Source: Sialis fuliginosa
Taxonomy: Eukaryota; Arthropoda; Insecta; Megaloptera; Sialidae
Reading direction: 5' to 3'
Assembly: GCA_961205875.1 (NCBI GenBank)
Contig: OY540821.1
Location: forward strand, 15,934,001-15,998,000
DNA length: 64,000 nt
A program made the position numbers and the translations under genes. Numbering within the stretch: the first letter of the stretch is position 1; every line of letters begins with the position of its first letter. This document shows, in pieces, positions 32,827 to 43,476 of this stretch. Under the pieces are notes generated by a model. That model had not been told where the DNA came from. It did no database searches and saw only the letters and a program-made list of their open reading frames with translations.

Positions 32827-34664
32827 AGTTTAAAAAAAATCAAAAACTTCGAATTCATTTTTCTTCGTTTTTATTCTTTAAACCTTACTGCCTTTTACCC
32901 TAACAATTGAGAACTTTACCTCAGATATGTTGATGAAGGATTATATGTTATATCTATAGATTGTTGTAAACAGTACTTACTTCGAAATTTATGGAGGTCT
33001 GGCTGAATTATATTGAAATACTCTGTAAACTTTATGTTTATTAATATATTAAAGATTTATTAGGATAGGTACTAGCGGTTTCCTCGGCTTCCTTACATTT
33101 TCAAGTCAAATCTTTTTCATATTTTATACATTTTTATTAGAAATTATCTGTTGCATTTTCATTTTTTTCATATTTGTTTAAAATATTTTTCTTAATTTAC
33201 TGTAAAATTTTGGTATGTAAATATTTATATCAGTTTTTTCATGAAAATGATCCAAGACTTTGTAAACATTCTGTATAAAACAAGAACGATTTATATGGAA
33301 ATTCTATTCGATGCAATTCTCATTTACTTAATTAAAATAGTTGTTTCAGATCAGTTTTTATGCAGTCAAAGATATAACGTTACATTATTATTACAAGATA
33401 GAAAAAAAGAGTTTTCCAACTACAATTATCGTTCTTTTTACAGTATGATATTACAGCCATAATGGCCGCTTAATTTACCATTTAATTTTTAATTGCATTG
33501 TAATTTTAACTCGACTAAAAGAAAATCACTTACGGTCTTTGGTATTACTTTTACATTTTTGACTACGTTTAAAAATAGGGTTACGCATTTGGCAATCTTT
33601 GTGTTTTTATAATAAAACAAACGTTAAAAGATTCCTTGAAGACGCAAGGAAAAATAATCAATTAATTAATTAAAACATAACTACAGCATGTGGGAAAACA
33701 CATTAATAAATGGGTGTGATTGTATCGGAATGCACAGTCGAGGGATTGACGTGAATATGTTCCAAATTGATTGTGGCAGTGAGGTTAATTAAATATTCAA
33801 TTGTTTTTGATCACCCTGAAAACGTTACATCAAGTTTCTGTGAAACACAAGTTTTAATTACAATGATTAAATTTAAATCCTAAAAATTCAATTTTTATGC
33901 TCTTTGAAATTCCATTCAATTAATAAATTTGTGCACTAGGGGATAGTTGTAATAATTACAAGTTAGCAATTTCCTACAAGCCTGTAATGAAAATTTGTTC
34001 CTCTCTTTTAAATGTTTTTCGTAGTGATAATATTTTTATTTTCGAGTGTATACGAACAATCAGAAATAACATTCTATTTTTGTCACAAATATTAGACTTT
34101 AGGATTTTAATGAATATTTTATAGCTCATATCAATAATTTATTGGATACAAAAATAATATAAAAGGTTATAAAATATTCAGGATACAAAATGCAACGAGT
34201 TTTTTCTATGGGTTTTCTCCTTTTCCCAGGGAAAATATTATACATATATGTTATATATTTTTATAACACAGAGATTTCAAATGGGTCGATATAAATATAC
34301 TTATTTATTAGCATATTTTTCTGTTGTATATATGTGACGTTGCGAAAAAGATGGATAGGACTCTGTCACAAATATCATAAAAATATGTATGCATGCATAC
34401 CTTTAGCGAAAATCAGAGGTTTATAAAAGTTTTACTATGAAGAAAAATACAATGATTTTAGTTTTATTAGCGTACGTAAAATGTGGAGCATTATATAAAA
34501 AAATATCTTTTTTTTTACTTAACTTTAGCTCCTTATTGCCCCCCCTGAAAAATTATTCATTCAATAAATTTGTACATATTTTACTAGAGGGTGTCATTTT
34601 ACATGTTCAGTAAAAATTTCAAGTTTCTAGCTTATATAGTTTACGAGCTATTTAGCTTTGAGTT
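32827..34664. other. Non-coding region
   Basis: The 73-codon frame at 33241-33462 has no recognisable feature. No repeat partners seen; A/T-rich with scattered poly-T. Confidence 0.4.
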
Positions 34665-34730
34665 AAAAGGACGGAAGGACGGACGACAAAGTGAGATTAA
34701 TAGGGTTTCTTCGGAACCCTAAAAAGTACA
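34665..34730 (+). repeat. Decayed transposon 3' fragment
   Basis: 'ggacggaaggacggacgac' followed by 'tcggaaccctaaaa' is the wording of a repeat end common in insects; related to the GGTTCCG-ended elements at 47721 and 49912. Confidence 0.45.
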
Positions 34731-35065
34731 CCTATAATTTGTTAGTTGTTGGATGTTCCAAATAACATGGGGGTCATTTTAACTCTTAAAATAAAATAGG
34801 AAAACATTTTATATATGTTTATTTATTTTTTACCTTTTGATACATTTCGTTAATTAAGAATAAAATGATGGCATACAGGATGTTTCGTAAATATACCGAC
34901 AAACGTTCAGGAGTAAAAAATCGCTTTTTGTTAATAAACCCATAGTAGAGTCAAAGAAATTACCCCACACAAAACCTTTTAGTTAAAATTTTTTATGTTT
35001 AAATTTATTACTGGAAAAACGGAGAAACTGGTTTCCTAGTCACTTAAACTAAAAATATACAATAA
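34731..35065. other. Non-coding region
   Basis: No feature recognised. Confidence 0.4.
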
Positions 35066-35130
35066 AACAATGTCACTCGATACGTGTTTCGATTTCACAA
35101 GAAGTCCTCATCAGGAGCCTAACAGTTCCA
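35066..35130 (-). ncRNA. Hammerhead-ribozyme-like motif (possibly Penelope-derived)
   Basis: On the minus strand GGCTC is followed by the conserved core CTGATGA, a hairpin-capable stem II (GGACTTC-ttgt-GAAATC), the second core box GAAA, a short semi-palindrome ACACGTAT, C, and GAGTG, which can pair with GGCTC as stem I. This is the order of a type I hammerhead with a very short stem III, the form reported from Penelope-like elements of animals. Stem II contains a mismatch or bulge and stem III one mismatch, so activity is doubtful. The body of a Penelope element is not visible. Confidence 0.5.
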
Positions 35131-36019
35131 GACTGATTAAATTTATTATTATTATTATTATCTCTTTTTCGTGAACATTTGGTGATATTTTTTAGTTTTT
35201 GGTTGAGCACTTTTAATATTAAGATATTTTGTATTCCATTATCTAATTCTTGACAGTCACTGGATGAGACAAAAAAACGCACAGTCAGTTTGAAAGTGTC
35301 ACAATAAAAACGCACTTCTATTGATAAAACCAGTACAAATGTCTGTGACCTGATTTCTGCACCAAAAACGTACATTTCCACGTTCCTTGCATCAAAATTC
35401 TAGTCTGTTTTTCACAGGTGTTTTATTTATATGTAGGTACGTCTTGTATGTACATAGTGGGCGAAAAGTACGGATAGATTTTCCAAATTTATATTTACGA
35501 ATTATTGTCTATAAAACTAATTTATTTCTTTTAAAAATATTTATATTGAGAACGATAAAAAGAAACAATAAATTTAACGAAATATAATTAACTTTAGATC
35601 ATTTCTATACACAGAAAAAAACTGACAAACATTTGTAACAATCTTTTACTATTCGAACGAATTTTCTACACTGTTCAAAACAAAAGGTAAAATTGGTCGC
35701 AAAGTTTCAAAAATATCGGCGAAAGCACTTGAGTAGTTTTATTTGTTAGCCTATGAATGATACAATTATAAATTCACCACTGATTACTGGGAAAATAATA
35801 CCTGTACTTTAAACATTTATTAAAATGTAGAAAAAAGGTTATCCTCATTAAAAATATATCTAGTTATTCAATTTTAAATATATACGATAAAATACACCGA
35901 TAAAAATAATGTTTATAAACCCTTAAAGCCTGATCTCATAGAAAAACAATCCTGTTTTATTTTCCAGTAGATTTTCTTAAAGAAAACAGAAATGATAAAA
36001 TAATAAAGCCACAGTGTTT
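35131..36019. other. Non-coding region
   Basis: Starts with an (ATT)n run at 35146-35160. The minus-strand 102-codon frame covering the hammerhead motif and this microsatellite (35073-35381) is not accepted as a gene. Confidence 0.4.
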
Positions 36020-36625
36020 TTTTACTTCCATGTTCTGAAAGAAATGGAAGTATTGTAATACCATCGAAAAATCGTGTCCGAGAAAATGACAAATTCTAAT
36101 TGTACCAACTTCAAAACGTAAAGAAAAGTTAATTTAGAATAGATAATTTAGATGTAGAATTTTTTTCATTCACGATAACTACTGTAAAAATGTACCGATC
36201 TGAATTATTTTTGGGGAAAATATTTGTCTCTGTGAGTACTCCAGACCTGTTGATTTTTGTGCTAATCGGATTAGAGGTTTTGGAAATATTTGAAATTTTG
36301 TAACTTTTATCGTCTAAAAAGCGAACATTGCGAGTATTATCTCACTAATTTTGATAAGACTTGGTACATTTGTAGTTCAATTGAACCTAAGGGAAATTTA
36401 TTATTTGTACGTGCCTAAACAGCCATTGAAGGGGTGAAAAAATTTGAAGTGTAACCATCGTATGTATATTTGTTTCTTTATGTATTACGAATTTTATATT
36501 CATAGTAGTAGGTTATATAAATAAAATATTTTTCAAAAAATATATATTTAAAAATTGTTTAAAAAGATAGAAAGAACATGGAAGTCATGTATTGTTCTCC
36601 ATACCGATATTTTTTTTTTGATTCT
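36020..36625 (-). repeat. Dispersed repeat D, long copy
   Basis: Reverse-complement relative of 54454-55462. From right to left it carries the 'ggtatggagaac' start (inverse at 36600), 'cctttcaatggctg'-like block (inverse at 36425), the 'accccttatccgatt' block (inverse at 36280) and the hairpin tail at 36030. It gives the family a length of about 600 bp without the duplication seen at 54.5 kb. Confidence 0.8.
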
Positions 36626-37069
36626 TAGGCCTTAATACCCGGTAGACCTTATTACCCACAAGTACCTTATAGCTATTTTCATTGAGAAATAACGTTGCTT
36701 TTGACCCACTATGTACATGTGTGCCCCATATATTATTGATACAATATTATATATATTCACGTATGTGTTTCTAGAACATGTGAAAACGTGTGAAAATAAA
36801 AAGCAAATATTAGAGTGAAAATCATTGGACAGGATCGAAGAAGAGAGAGAAAAGTAAAATAGGTTAACAAAATCATACATGCACAACATATATCGTATTT
36901 GTAGATGTAAATAATAATTTATTTTAATTTATGCCCGGTATTATAAATAATTTGTTCGCGATTCAACCAAACGTAAATAATTCAACAAGGTATATTTTCA
37001 GTGTGATTGACAGCTGTATTAAGTTGATTTTAGTAATTTAGTTTCCACACAGAACAAATAAATAGTCCA
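36626..37069. other. Non-coding region
   Basis: The 85-codon minus-strand frame (36632-36889) lies in A/T-rich DNA with no family resemblance. Confidence 0.4.
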
Positions 37070-37343
37070 AGAGGTGAGCGACAAAAATTGTAACTACTTT
37101 ATAAAGGCTGATTTTTTGATATTACGTCACATTTGTGGTGTAGAGATACAGCCTGCCGTCAGTCAGCTAGTTGCGTTAGCGTTTGACGCAAGGGCGGCTT
37201 TATTTTTGTAAAAATGTTGCAACTACTTTATAAAATCTGAAAATTTATTTGTAAGCAGTATACTAATTGTAAGTAAGAACCCCTTTTATCATAATCAGCT
37301 TTCAGATTTTATAAGGTAGTTGCAATTTTTGTCGCTCACCTCT
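37070..37343. mobile_element. MITE with ~40-bp inverted ends (AGAGGTGAGCGAC)
   Basis: The left end AGAGGTGAGCGACAAAAATT plus 'gtaactactttataaa' mirrors the right end 'ttataaggtagttgcaattt' plus TTGTCGCTCACCTCT. 274 bp. No matching flanking duplication was found, so the superfamily is open. The centre ('gttgcgttagcgtttgacgc') is GC-richer. An internal repeat 'ttgcaactactttataaaat' at 37208 duplicates the sub-terminal motif. Confidence 0.8.
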
Positions 37344-39001
37344 CCGACTAAAATATGTATACAATTTTATTTTTAATGAAACGAACCAACTTCAAAAACG
37401 AAAAATAAACAAACGCAAGAACAAGTAATAATTTATTCACGTTTATTGTTAAGGGGGTATCACAAATTTCATCAAGATCGGTTCAGCGGTTTAGCCGTGA
37501 AAAGGTATTAGAAAATTAAAAACCAATTGATATTAAATTAACAATAAGTAGATAATATGGAGACTGTAATGCACTATTTCAAAAAATAAAAATAAAAAGT
37601 TGTATGTGGGCTGCTGAGGACGTTAAAGAAATAAAGTTAGTTTTATCAACATAGACACAAAAAATTTAGCAATTGTCTTGGTATTGTGTGTTTGTGGTGT
37701 GCAATAAATACACGAAAATGATGGAAGGAAAATGTAAACATAGGGAGCAGCAAATGACAAATGTAGTAAATTATAAACATTCGAGTAAAAACTTACATTT
37801 AGAATGATAGTGTGGTTACTGAACCACGAGGAAGTTTTTTTCGCATTTGTTATGAAAAGTGGAAGTCTGGGAAATGTGCAATAGATACAAAAATTAAAAA
37901 TAAAACACTGAATATGATAAATTAAATTATTTTACTTGTATTTTAAATATGAAAAATTTAAATATATGTTAATGTAAATGTAAGCCGATAAAAACATGTA
38001 TTCTTATTTTTTAGATTGATTTAAAGATATTGAACGTTACATTTATAAATATTTCAAAAAAGTTTACATTTCAAGGTTAAGGGAAAAAACTTTTACTGTA
38101 TATATGTAACTTTTAGATTTATTGTGATTTTTTGACAAGAAATAACTTTTTTGCAAGCAATACTGAATTTTAGATAGTGTTTAATATACTTTGTAGATTT
38201 TGTTATAAATACGGTGAGATCCTAAAAAAATCATTTTTTTTTTATATTGCATAGAATTAAGATTATGTAAAATCGTCTAGTCGAAGGTACATAGGCTATA
38301 TTCGTATGTGATAATTATATAACTGAAAAGATAACTCTAATGAGAGAACACGGAATGGTAGAAATAATATAGAAAATAACGTACAGATTTGCTTCTTTTA
38401 CTATTTAACCTAAAAAGAAATCAATTGTTTCAATGTAATGTCAAAATAACATTTGGCACTTGTTAAATTCTCAGTAAATTGAATATAAAATCAACAAATG
38501 CGTAAAAAAAGTCGTAAAAAATTAATTCAGTCTTTATATATACGAATTTTTCGCTGTTTTTAAAGTTAAAGTATTTTTTATTTAAAAATTATTGGTTTTA
38601 AAAAAAAGTTGATAAGACATAATTTTTTTGGATTTTTTAATGCAGATTTAGATTTATTAAACAAAAAAAATGTGTATACCTATTAAAGGACGATGTTTTT
38701 TCTCAGAAAAATATAAAGAAATTAATAATATAATTTCTAGTTACTAGAACGTTAATCGGTCGGTTAGTGTCATTTCTAAGCAAGCTAGACTGGATAATCC
38801 ACTCGCCTCTTAGTTAGGTCATATCAAAGTGGGAGGGGGGGGGGGCAAGTGCCTCAATTTTCCTCTCCCTGCGGACGCCCATGAGAGTACCTATTTTCTT
38901 TGAACTAGTTCACTAAATCATCCTTTTGACTACCACTGACTTCCATAGAAACCTTGGTCTATCACACTTTGATAATTATGTTCCTCACTATATTTTATAA
39001 C
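37344..39001. other. Non-coding region with transposon scraps
   Basis: 37380-37505 ('accaacttcaaaaacgaaa', 'atcaagatcggttcagcggt') is a decayed insect repeat end. G11 at 38835-38845 is followed by 'caagtgcctcaattttcc'. No gene. Confidence 0.45.
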
Positions 39002-39170
39002 ACACATACACACAATAAAGTTTTGATCTATCATGACTTTAATAATTAATCAAGTAACTATATACATTGAGTAATTCGTAGTTTGATGCAGGTCGCGGAA
39101 ATCTCCACACAACTAGGATTCGAACCTAAGCTCTGACGTTTAGTCTAATCGGTGATTTATTGCTACGTAT
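39002..39170 (-). repeat. SINE-like segment with tRNA-type B box
   Basis: On the minus strand, TTAGG-TTCGAAT-CCTAG (39112-39130) forms a T-arm-like hairpin with a perfect polymerase III B box GGTTCGAATCC, followed by 'ttgtgtggagatttccgcga'. An A box 35-40 bp upstream ('tagcaataaatc') is only weakly similar. The rest of a tRNA cannot fold, so this is more likely a tRNA-derived SINE head or a chance match than a tRNA gene. Confidence 0.4.
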
Positions 39171-39557
39171 TGTTTGTCTAACACATCTATGTTTCTATCT
39201 ATAGAATAGTAATCACAAGAGATTAATGATATAAGTTTTACTGAAAATATAACGCCACATTGTAAATTCAACTTGTCGAAGATAGGAAATATATATATAA
39301 TGTTCAGTACAGTGGTTGCCAATTGGAGTAGCTTTTGCTTGACCCATGAATTTTTTGCAGGCTGTCAGATAACTGAACCTAAATCAATAATTGTAAGTGT
39401 AGCGCAAAATGTTTGTTTCTGTTTTTGACATAATTTTCGGTGAGGTATGAATAGCCACCTAACCATACTACATACATTTTTGCGCTCGGTTCCTAGGGGC
39501 CAATTGTAAATATATATGTCTCTAGATATCGGTAATCTTATATAATATATCTTAACA
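39171..39557. other. Non-coding region
   Basis: The 60-codon frame (39140-39322, minus) overlaps the SINE-like segment and is not a gene. Confidence 0.4.
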
Positions 39558-39559
39558 TA

Positions 39560-40141
39560 TGGGCAAATCCACAGAACGTGGCCGCATTAGCTTTAAATTA
39601 AAATACTCAAATGCTTCTTCAAAATGGAGCATTGAACGCACACTCTTCTATGTCGTCTCAAAATCTTCGTAACAAAGAGAAGAATAATTGGTCTCAATTT
39701 CAGGAGTGTGCTTCGGATGTTCCAAAAGTTACAGCAAATAAACCAAATAAAAAACGCTGAAATTGCCGTTCGCTGGATAAAACAATCGCGCATATGAAAT
39801 GTAAGAGGTGTGCGCCTTTGAAACTCCGGGAAAAGGTTCATTGTACCAAAAAACATGTCCAGTAAAAATTTCAGATTCATTGGTTTGAATCTGAGAAAAT
39901 TGCGGTGGTATGAATTTTTATTTTTTTAAAAGTTCCATTCTGAAAACGTGAAAATAACCGATTTTTCAATGCAAATTGTGCTGCAGTTTTTATATGAATC
40001 AAGCAATCGACTTGTAACTCCATGTTTACATCCACAATAAAGTATACTTTGAGTTCGTGTACTTATGGGTGGGTAATATACATTCCCACACGCGCACTAT
40101 TGCCGTTCCCCCAAAGCGGCCACGTTCTGTGGATTTGCCCA
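39560..40141. mobile_element. TA-flanked element with ~25-bp inverted ends
   Basis: TGGGCAAATCCACAGAACGT at left mirrors ACGTTCTGTGGATTTGCCCA at right, with GGCCGC/GCGGCC continuing the symmetry. TA lies at 39558-39559 and 40142-40143. 582 bp. The interior is less A/T-biased and has frames on both strands (95 codons minus, 39593-39880; 36 codons plus, from an ATG at about 39650), possibly the relic of a transposase, but no motif is recognisable. Confidence 0.8.
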
Positions 40142-40143
40142 TA

Positions 40144-40564
40144 TAATAACAATAATAGATTTAATTTTTATAAATTGATACGTCCCTGACGTAAATATAT
40201 TTTATTATAGTACACAAAATCTAATAAGTGCATAATTAAACACGTCTCGGAAAAGGTCAAGACCATCAGAAGTATTGTCGCTTGCCACCAAGGTAATAAA
40301 ACCACCCTAGCTGCCAGTAGGGATGTTTATAGCCTCTGACACCGCTCGCTTTCGCAACTAACCGGAAATAAAAACTGTTGACACGATGGTTAACTACCCC
40401 CACCCCCCCCAGAACAAAATACATCCAACCCAAAATAGGTATATAAACTCGACAGATTTTTGGAAAAGGTAGTCTCCTTTGGGAGATCTTAATTGATCAG
40501 TTCAGTCTTAGTAGACATTATCAAATATAAATCCCCTAACCATAAAAATTGTAAGAGTTTAGAC
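40144..40564. other. Non-coding, partly GC-richer
   Basis: 40250-40420 ('gccaccaaggtaataaaacc', 'cgctcgctttcgcaact') has higher GC than the background and no long frame; possibly an old transposon. Confidence 0.4.
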
Positions 40565-40567
40565 TTA

Positions 40568-41057
40568 GGCGTCTATTACACTATCAAAGAAATGTGATAA
40601 AATTTCTTTGATCAAAGAAATATGACAGTGTAATAAGTCAACTTTTATAATATTTACCTTAATAATATTTCTATGATCATAGTTAATGACAGTCTCTTAT
40701 ATTTGATCAAAGTTTTTTGACAGATAAATCAAAATGGCGACTACCAAGTTATCACTGACAGTTACAGTTAATATATTAATATCAATATAATCCAGCTATT
40801 ATATGATAATCTTCTTATTGATTATAAAAACTGCAATACATAGTTGTAAATTCAAACCTTGATCGCGTCAACTGACGAACACATTGATTATCAAAATGCA
40901 CCAAAAAAGAAGAAAATATCTCTAGATAATACTAAGAAAATATTATCAAATATTTTATGTAGTGTAATAGAACAAAATCTCATATTTTATCAAAGAAATA
41001 TGATCAAATCTTTGTCAAAGATCTTTGACATATTTATTTGATAGTGTAATAGCCGCC
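40568..41057 (+). mobile_element. PIF/Harbinger-like MITE, copy 3
   Basis: Flanked by TTA (40565-40567 and 41058-41060); ends GGCGTCTATTACACTATC and GATAGTGTAATAGCCGCC. Shorter than copy 1 through small deletions, including one in the MADF-like region. It is inserted next to a hammerhead-like remnant. Confidence 0.85.
40734..41041 (+). pseudogene. MADF-domain-like relic inside MITE copy 3
   Basis: Starts ATGGCGACTACCAAG as in copies 1 and 2, then loses the frame through small indels before the MADF-like core. The C-terminal part (APKKKKISLDNTKK ...) is intact to the shared TGA at 41039-41041, which explains the 60-codon open frame there. Confidence 0.6.
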
Positions 41058-41060
41058 TTA

Positions 41061-41118
41061 CACGTGTTTCAATAGCAATACAATCATCATCGGAGTCCTA
41101 AAGAAACTCCGATGATTT
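41061..41118 (-). ncRNA. Degenerate hammerhead-like remnant with hairpin
   Basis: The minus strand reads CTCCGATGATGATTG...TATTGAAACACGTGT, the same order as the motif at 35066-35130, but the core CTGATGA is changed to CCGATGA. Stem III ACACGTGT is a perfect palindrome; its last two bases fall at the TTA flank of the Harbinger-like insertion. Plus-strand 41086-41116 also forms an 11-bp perfect hairpin ATCATCGGAGT/ACTCCGATGAT (loop within cctaaagaa), which duplicates part of the core in inverse. Confidence 0.35.
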
Positions 41119-41248
41119 TTTTTATTGTCATATCCATAGTTTTTGTCTGTTGTTTGTTATAAGTATATTTTTCCACGATCAACCCTTTGACCGTTGCGAA
41201 ATGAAGGGAAGGCGTGAATCGCGATATCTTAGACTCCCTAGTGGGATG
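41119..41248. other. Left part of an interrupted GC-richer segment
   Basis: 'ccgttgcgaaatgaaggga' to 'gactccctagtgggatg' continues, in composition, beyond the 810-bp transposon at 42067. The transposon therefore appears to split one older unit. Identity unknown; an LTR-retrotransposon end is one guess. Confidence 0.35.
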
Positions 41249-41252
41249 TAAA

Positions 41253-42062
41253 TGTTACCGGCAATGTATGTAATTCAGGCAAAGTATAAAATATTTGTTT
41301 AATAGAAATTTATTATATACTTTGCCTAGGCATTCTAGAGAATCCCTAGGAATTCTATAGAATGCCAAAATAATATTAGGAAATGTATGAAATAAAAGAC
41401 AAAATGATATTAATAAAGCAGATAGGTATTATTTAATTAATTTTAAAAAGTCCAAATTCATATTATGTAAGATTTAGGTCTTTCATTGTTAAAATAACAA
41501 AACCACAAACCAACATTATTCATATCTTCAAAAAAAATCATGAAAATATGCCTTTTTTCGCCTTTAAAACCTTACCCGCCCCCTTAAAATGACAGCGGTT
41601 TTTCGTCGGGCCAACAAAAGAACTTACGAATTTTTTTATACAGCCGTTTCCGAGAACACTGTGCTACTTTACTGGACATACATACATTTTTCTATTATAT
41701 AACGCGTAAATATAAAATGTTTATTTTGATAAATAATTCAGTATTGTACCGACAATACTGAATTGTAATCTAGAAACCTACCTACAGCTATCGAGAATGA
41801 ACCAAGATTTTTTTATTGTATATTTGCATCAGTATTTTATAACATAAAGTAAGGCAACATCTGTACCTGGATCAAAATTGATCGATTCACCCTATTTATG
41901 TTTATATTTCATACATTGCCGGCTATCAATTAGGTATTCTATAGAATGCCTAGGAAATGTATATAATTAAATTCATTTCATACATTGCCTGGTGATTTTA
42001 GGCATTCTATAGAATACCTAGGAATTCTATAGAATGCCGTATTTCATACATTGCCGGTAACA
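41253..42062. mobile_element. 810-bp element with TGTTACCGGCAATG ends and 4-bp TSD
   Basis: TGTTACCGGCAATGTATG at left mirrors CATACATTGCCGGTAACA at right (18 bp, perfect). TAAA lies on both sides (41249-41252 and 42063-42066). TGT...ACA ends with a 4-bp duplication are the pattern described for Ginger-type DNA transposons; a Sola2-like or other 4-bp-TSD element is an alternative. Sub-terminal palindromes ATTCTATAGAAT occur several times (41353, 41938, 42004, 42022), paired as 'aggcattctatagaat' blocks near both ends. No transposase frame. Confidence 0.75.
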
Positions 42063-42066
42063 TAAA

Positions 42067-42350
42067 CACAACTACCGCGGTACCAACAGATGTAATTTCC
42101 TAATCGCCCATGGACATCGTTGCTACCAACGGACGCCAACGTTCTCGCCATCGTTGTTCTACCTCAGTCTTCGCCAACGTTACCGATAACGCCTTCATCG
42201 TTACATGGCCGCCTAGACTTCTGTAGTCACCCCACGCTGACGCCCCCTCATTGAGTCTTCCACAGTCCTACGCATCCTAGACGCCCGCGCCGATGCTGTT
42301 AACAATATCAAAGTCTACTATAGACATAAGACGCAGTCATTCGTCTTATT
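42067..42350. other. GC-richer island, right part
   Basis: About half G+C in a 27-30% GC background. Contains recurring 'catcgttg' / 'aacgtt' words ('ggacgccaacgttctcgcc', 'cttcgccaacgttaccgat'). One frame stays open for about 41 codons from 42061; no domain recognised. Possibly an internal piece of a retroelement or a decayed exon. Confidence 0.35.
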
Positions 42351-42383
42351 ATAATACACAATTGATAGAATCGTATGTATATA

Positions 42384-42680
42384 CAGTCGCCTGCAGAACT
42401 CGTCTGGCACCCTAAAGGCTAGAATCGCTTACAACAGATTCTAAATTTAAAGACAAACATCATCGGTAATCTTTTTCTATCAAGTTTAATATATTTAAAT
42501 ACTAAAATCCGGAACATCAAATATTTATTGCCACAAAATTTACGTATACAATTTTCAATAGATTACATAATAATTTAATTGCACAAATATATATGAGTAC
42601 CTATTATAAACGAAGAGTAGTTCTTTATCTAGCAAATGAATTTCTAAATATCTGTCTTTGTTTGATACATAAATGATTGA
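42384..42680 (-). mobile_element. Tc1/mariner-type MITE family B, inverse copy, truncated
   Basis: Starts CAGTCGCCTGCAGAACTCGT after TA (42382-42383) and is the reverse complement of 26700-27012. It ends at 'ttgtttgatacataaatga', lacking the other terminus. Confidence 0.85.
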
Positions 42681-43446
42681 ATTTTGAAATCGGAGAACAA
42701 TTTTTTTGTCTCATTCTAAAACGATCACAAAGCTTCTCTTATCTTCTATATTGCAAAGAAGCAAAATAAAATATATTATTTAATACTGAATTTAAGAAGA
42801 CAAAATTAAGTAGATAATCATAATCATATACGAATTTGTCGCAATATTAACAAGAAAATATTTAGATGCATTTAAAATAACATTGAAATTTTTATATAAC
42901 ATACGTAAATATAGTGAACTTCATATTAGCTAGATTTATCTAATTCGAGAATAAAACGTTTGATTCTAACCAAAAAAAGGCACACCCTACCCGTATTGTT
43001 CATAGATGAATAATGAATTACGTTCATCAAGTCAAATGGTAACTAAATATAGATTGTATTGACGTTTGAACTAAATTATAGTGGAAGACTTTTAGTTAGA
43101 CTTCCTATATACGAATTATCGATTTTCTATCCAAATTAAATTATATATTTAATTAACGTGAAAATAAATGGTCCTTTAATAATAGATTGTTTATAGCACG
43201 TGTAATGAAACTGTAGCAATTGCTATAGCCATTATATTGTTTTTATTATTGATTATTATATTATAAAGAATTAATAATAGCTAATATGTAGTGAACTACT
43301 AAAAGTTAATACCAACTTGTTTAAAAAGTTCACTACTTCAAAACTAAACAACGTATCTTGATGCGGTAAAAAGCATTTTATACTAGGCGTATTCACAATT
43401 CATAGCATATGAAATAATGCTTCAAATCGTTTTTAACTACCGGTAA
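42681..43446. other. Non-coding AT-rich region
   Basis: No gene or repeat recognised. Confidence 0.4.
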
Positions 43447-43476
43447 TGCACTTGCCCCGAAAATGGGGCAAGTGCA
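43447..43476. other. Perfect GC-rich hairpin
   Basis: TGCACTTGCCCC, a six-base loop gaaaat, then GGGGCAAGTGCA: a 12-bp perfect stem, eight of its 12 pairs G-C, in very A/T-rich surroundings. Too short for a typical pre-miRNA. It could be a cruciform site, an RNA structure element or the trace of an inverted insertion. Confidence 0.6.

Noticed and set aside
35073..35381. 102-codon minus-strand frame
   Set aside because: Covers an (ATT)n microsatellite (poly-Asn) and the hammerhead-like motif; no protein family resemblance.
39593..39880. 95-codon minus-strand frame inside the TA-flanked element
   Set aside because: No transposase motif (no DDE/DDD context, no helix-turn-helix); the plus strand is equally plausible, so it is only mentioned under the element.
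41249..42066. TG...CA ends with short TSD as a solo LTR
   Set aside because: The ends are 18-bp inverted repeats continuing far beyond TG/CA and the interior carries palindromic sub-terminal repeats, which fits a DNA transposon better.
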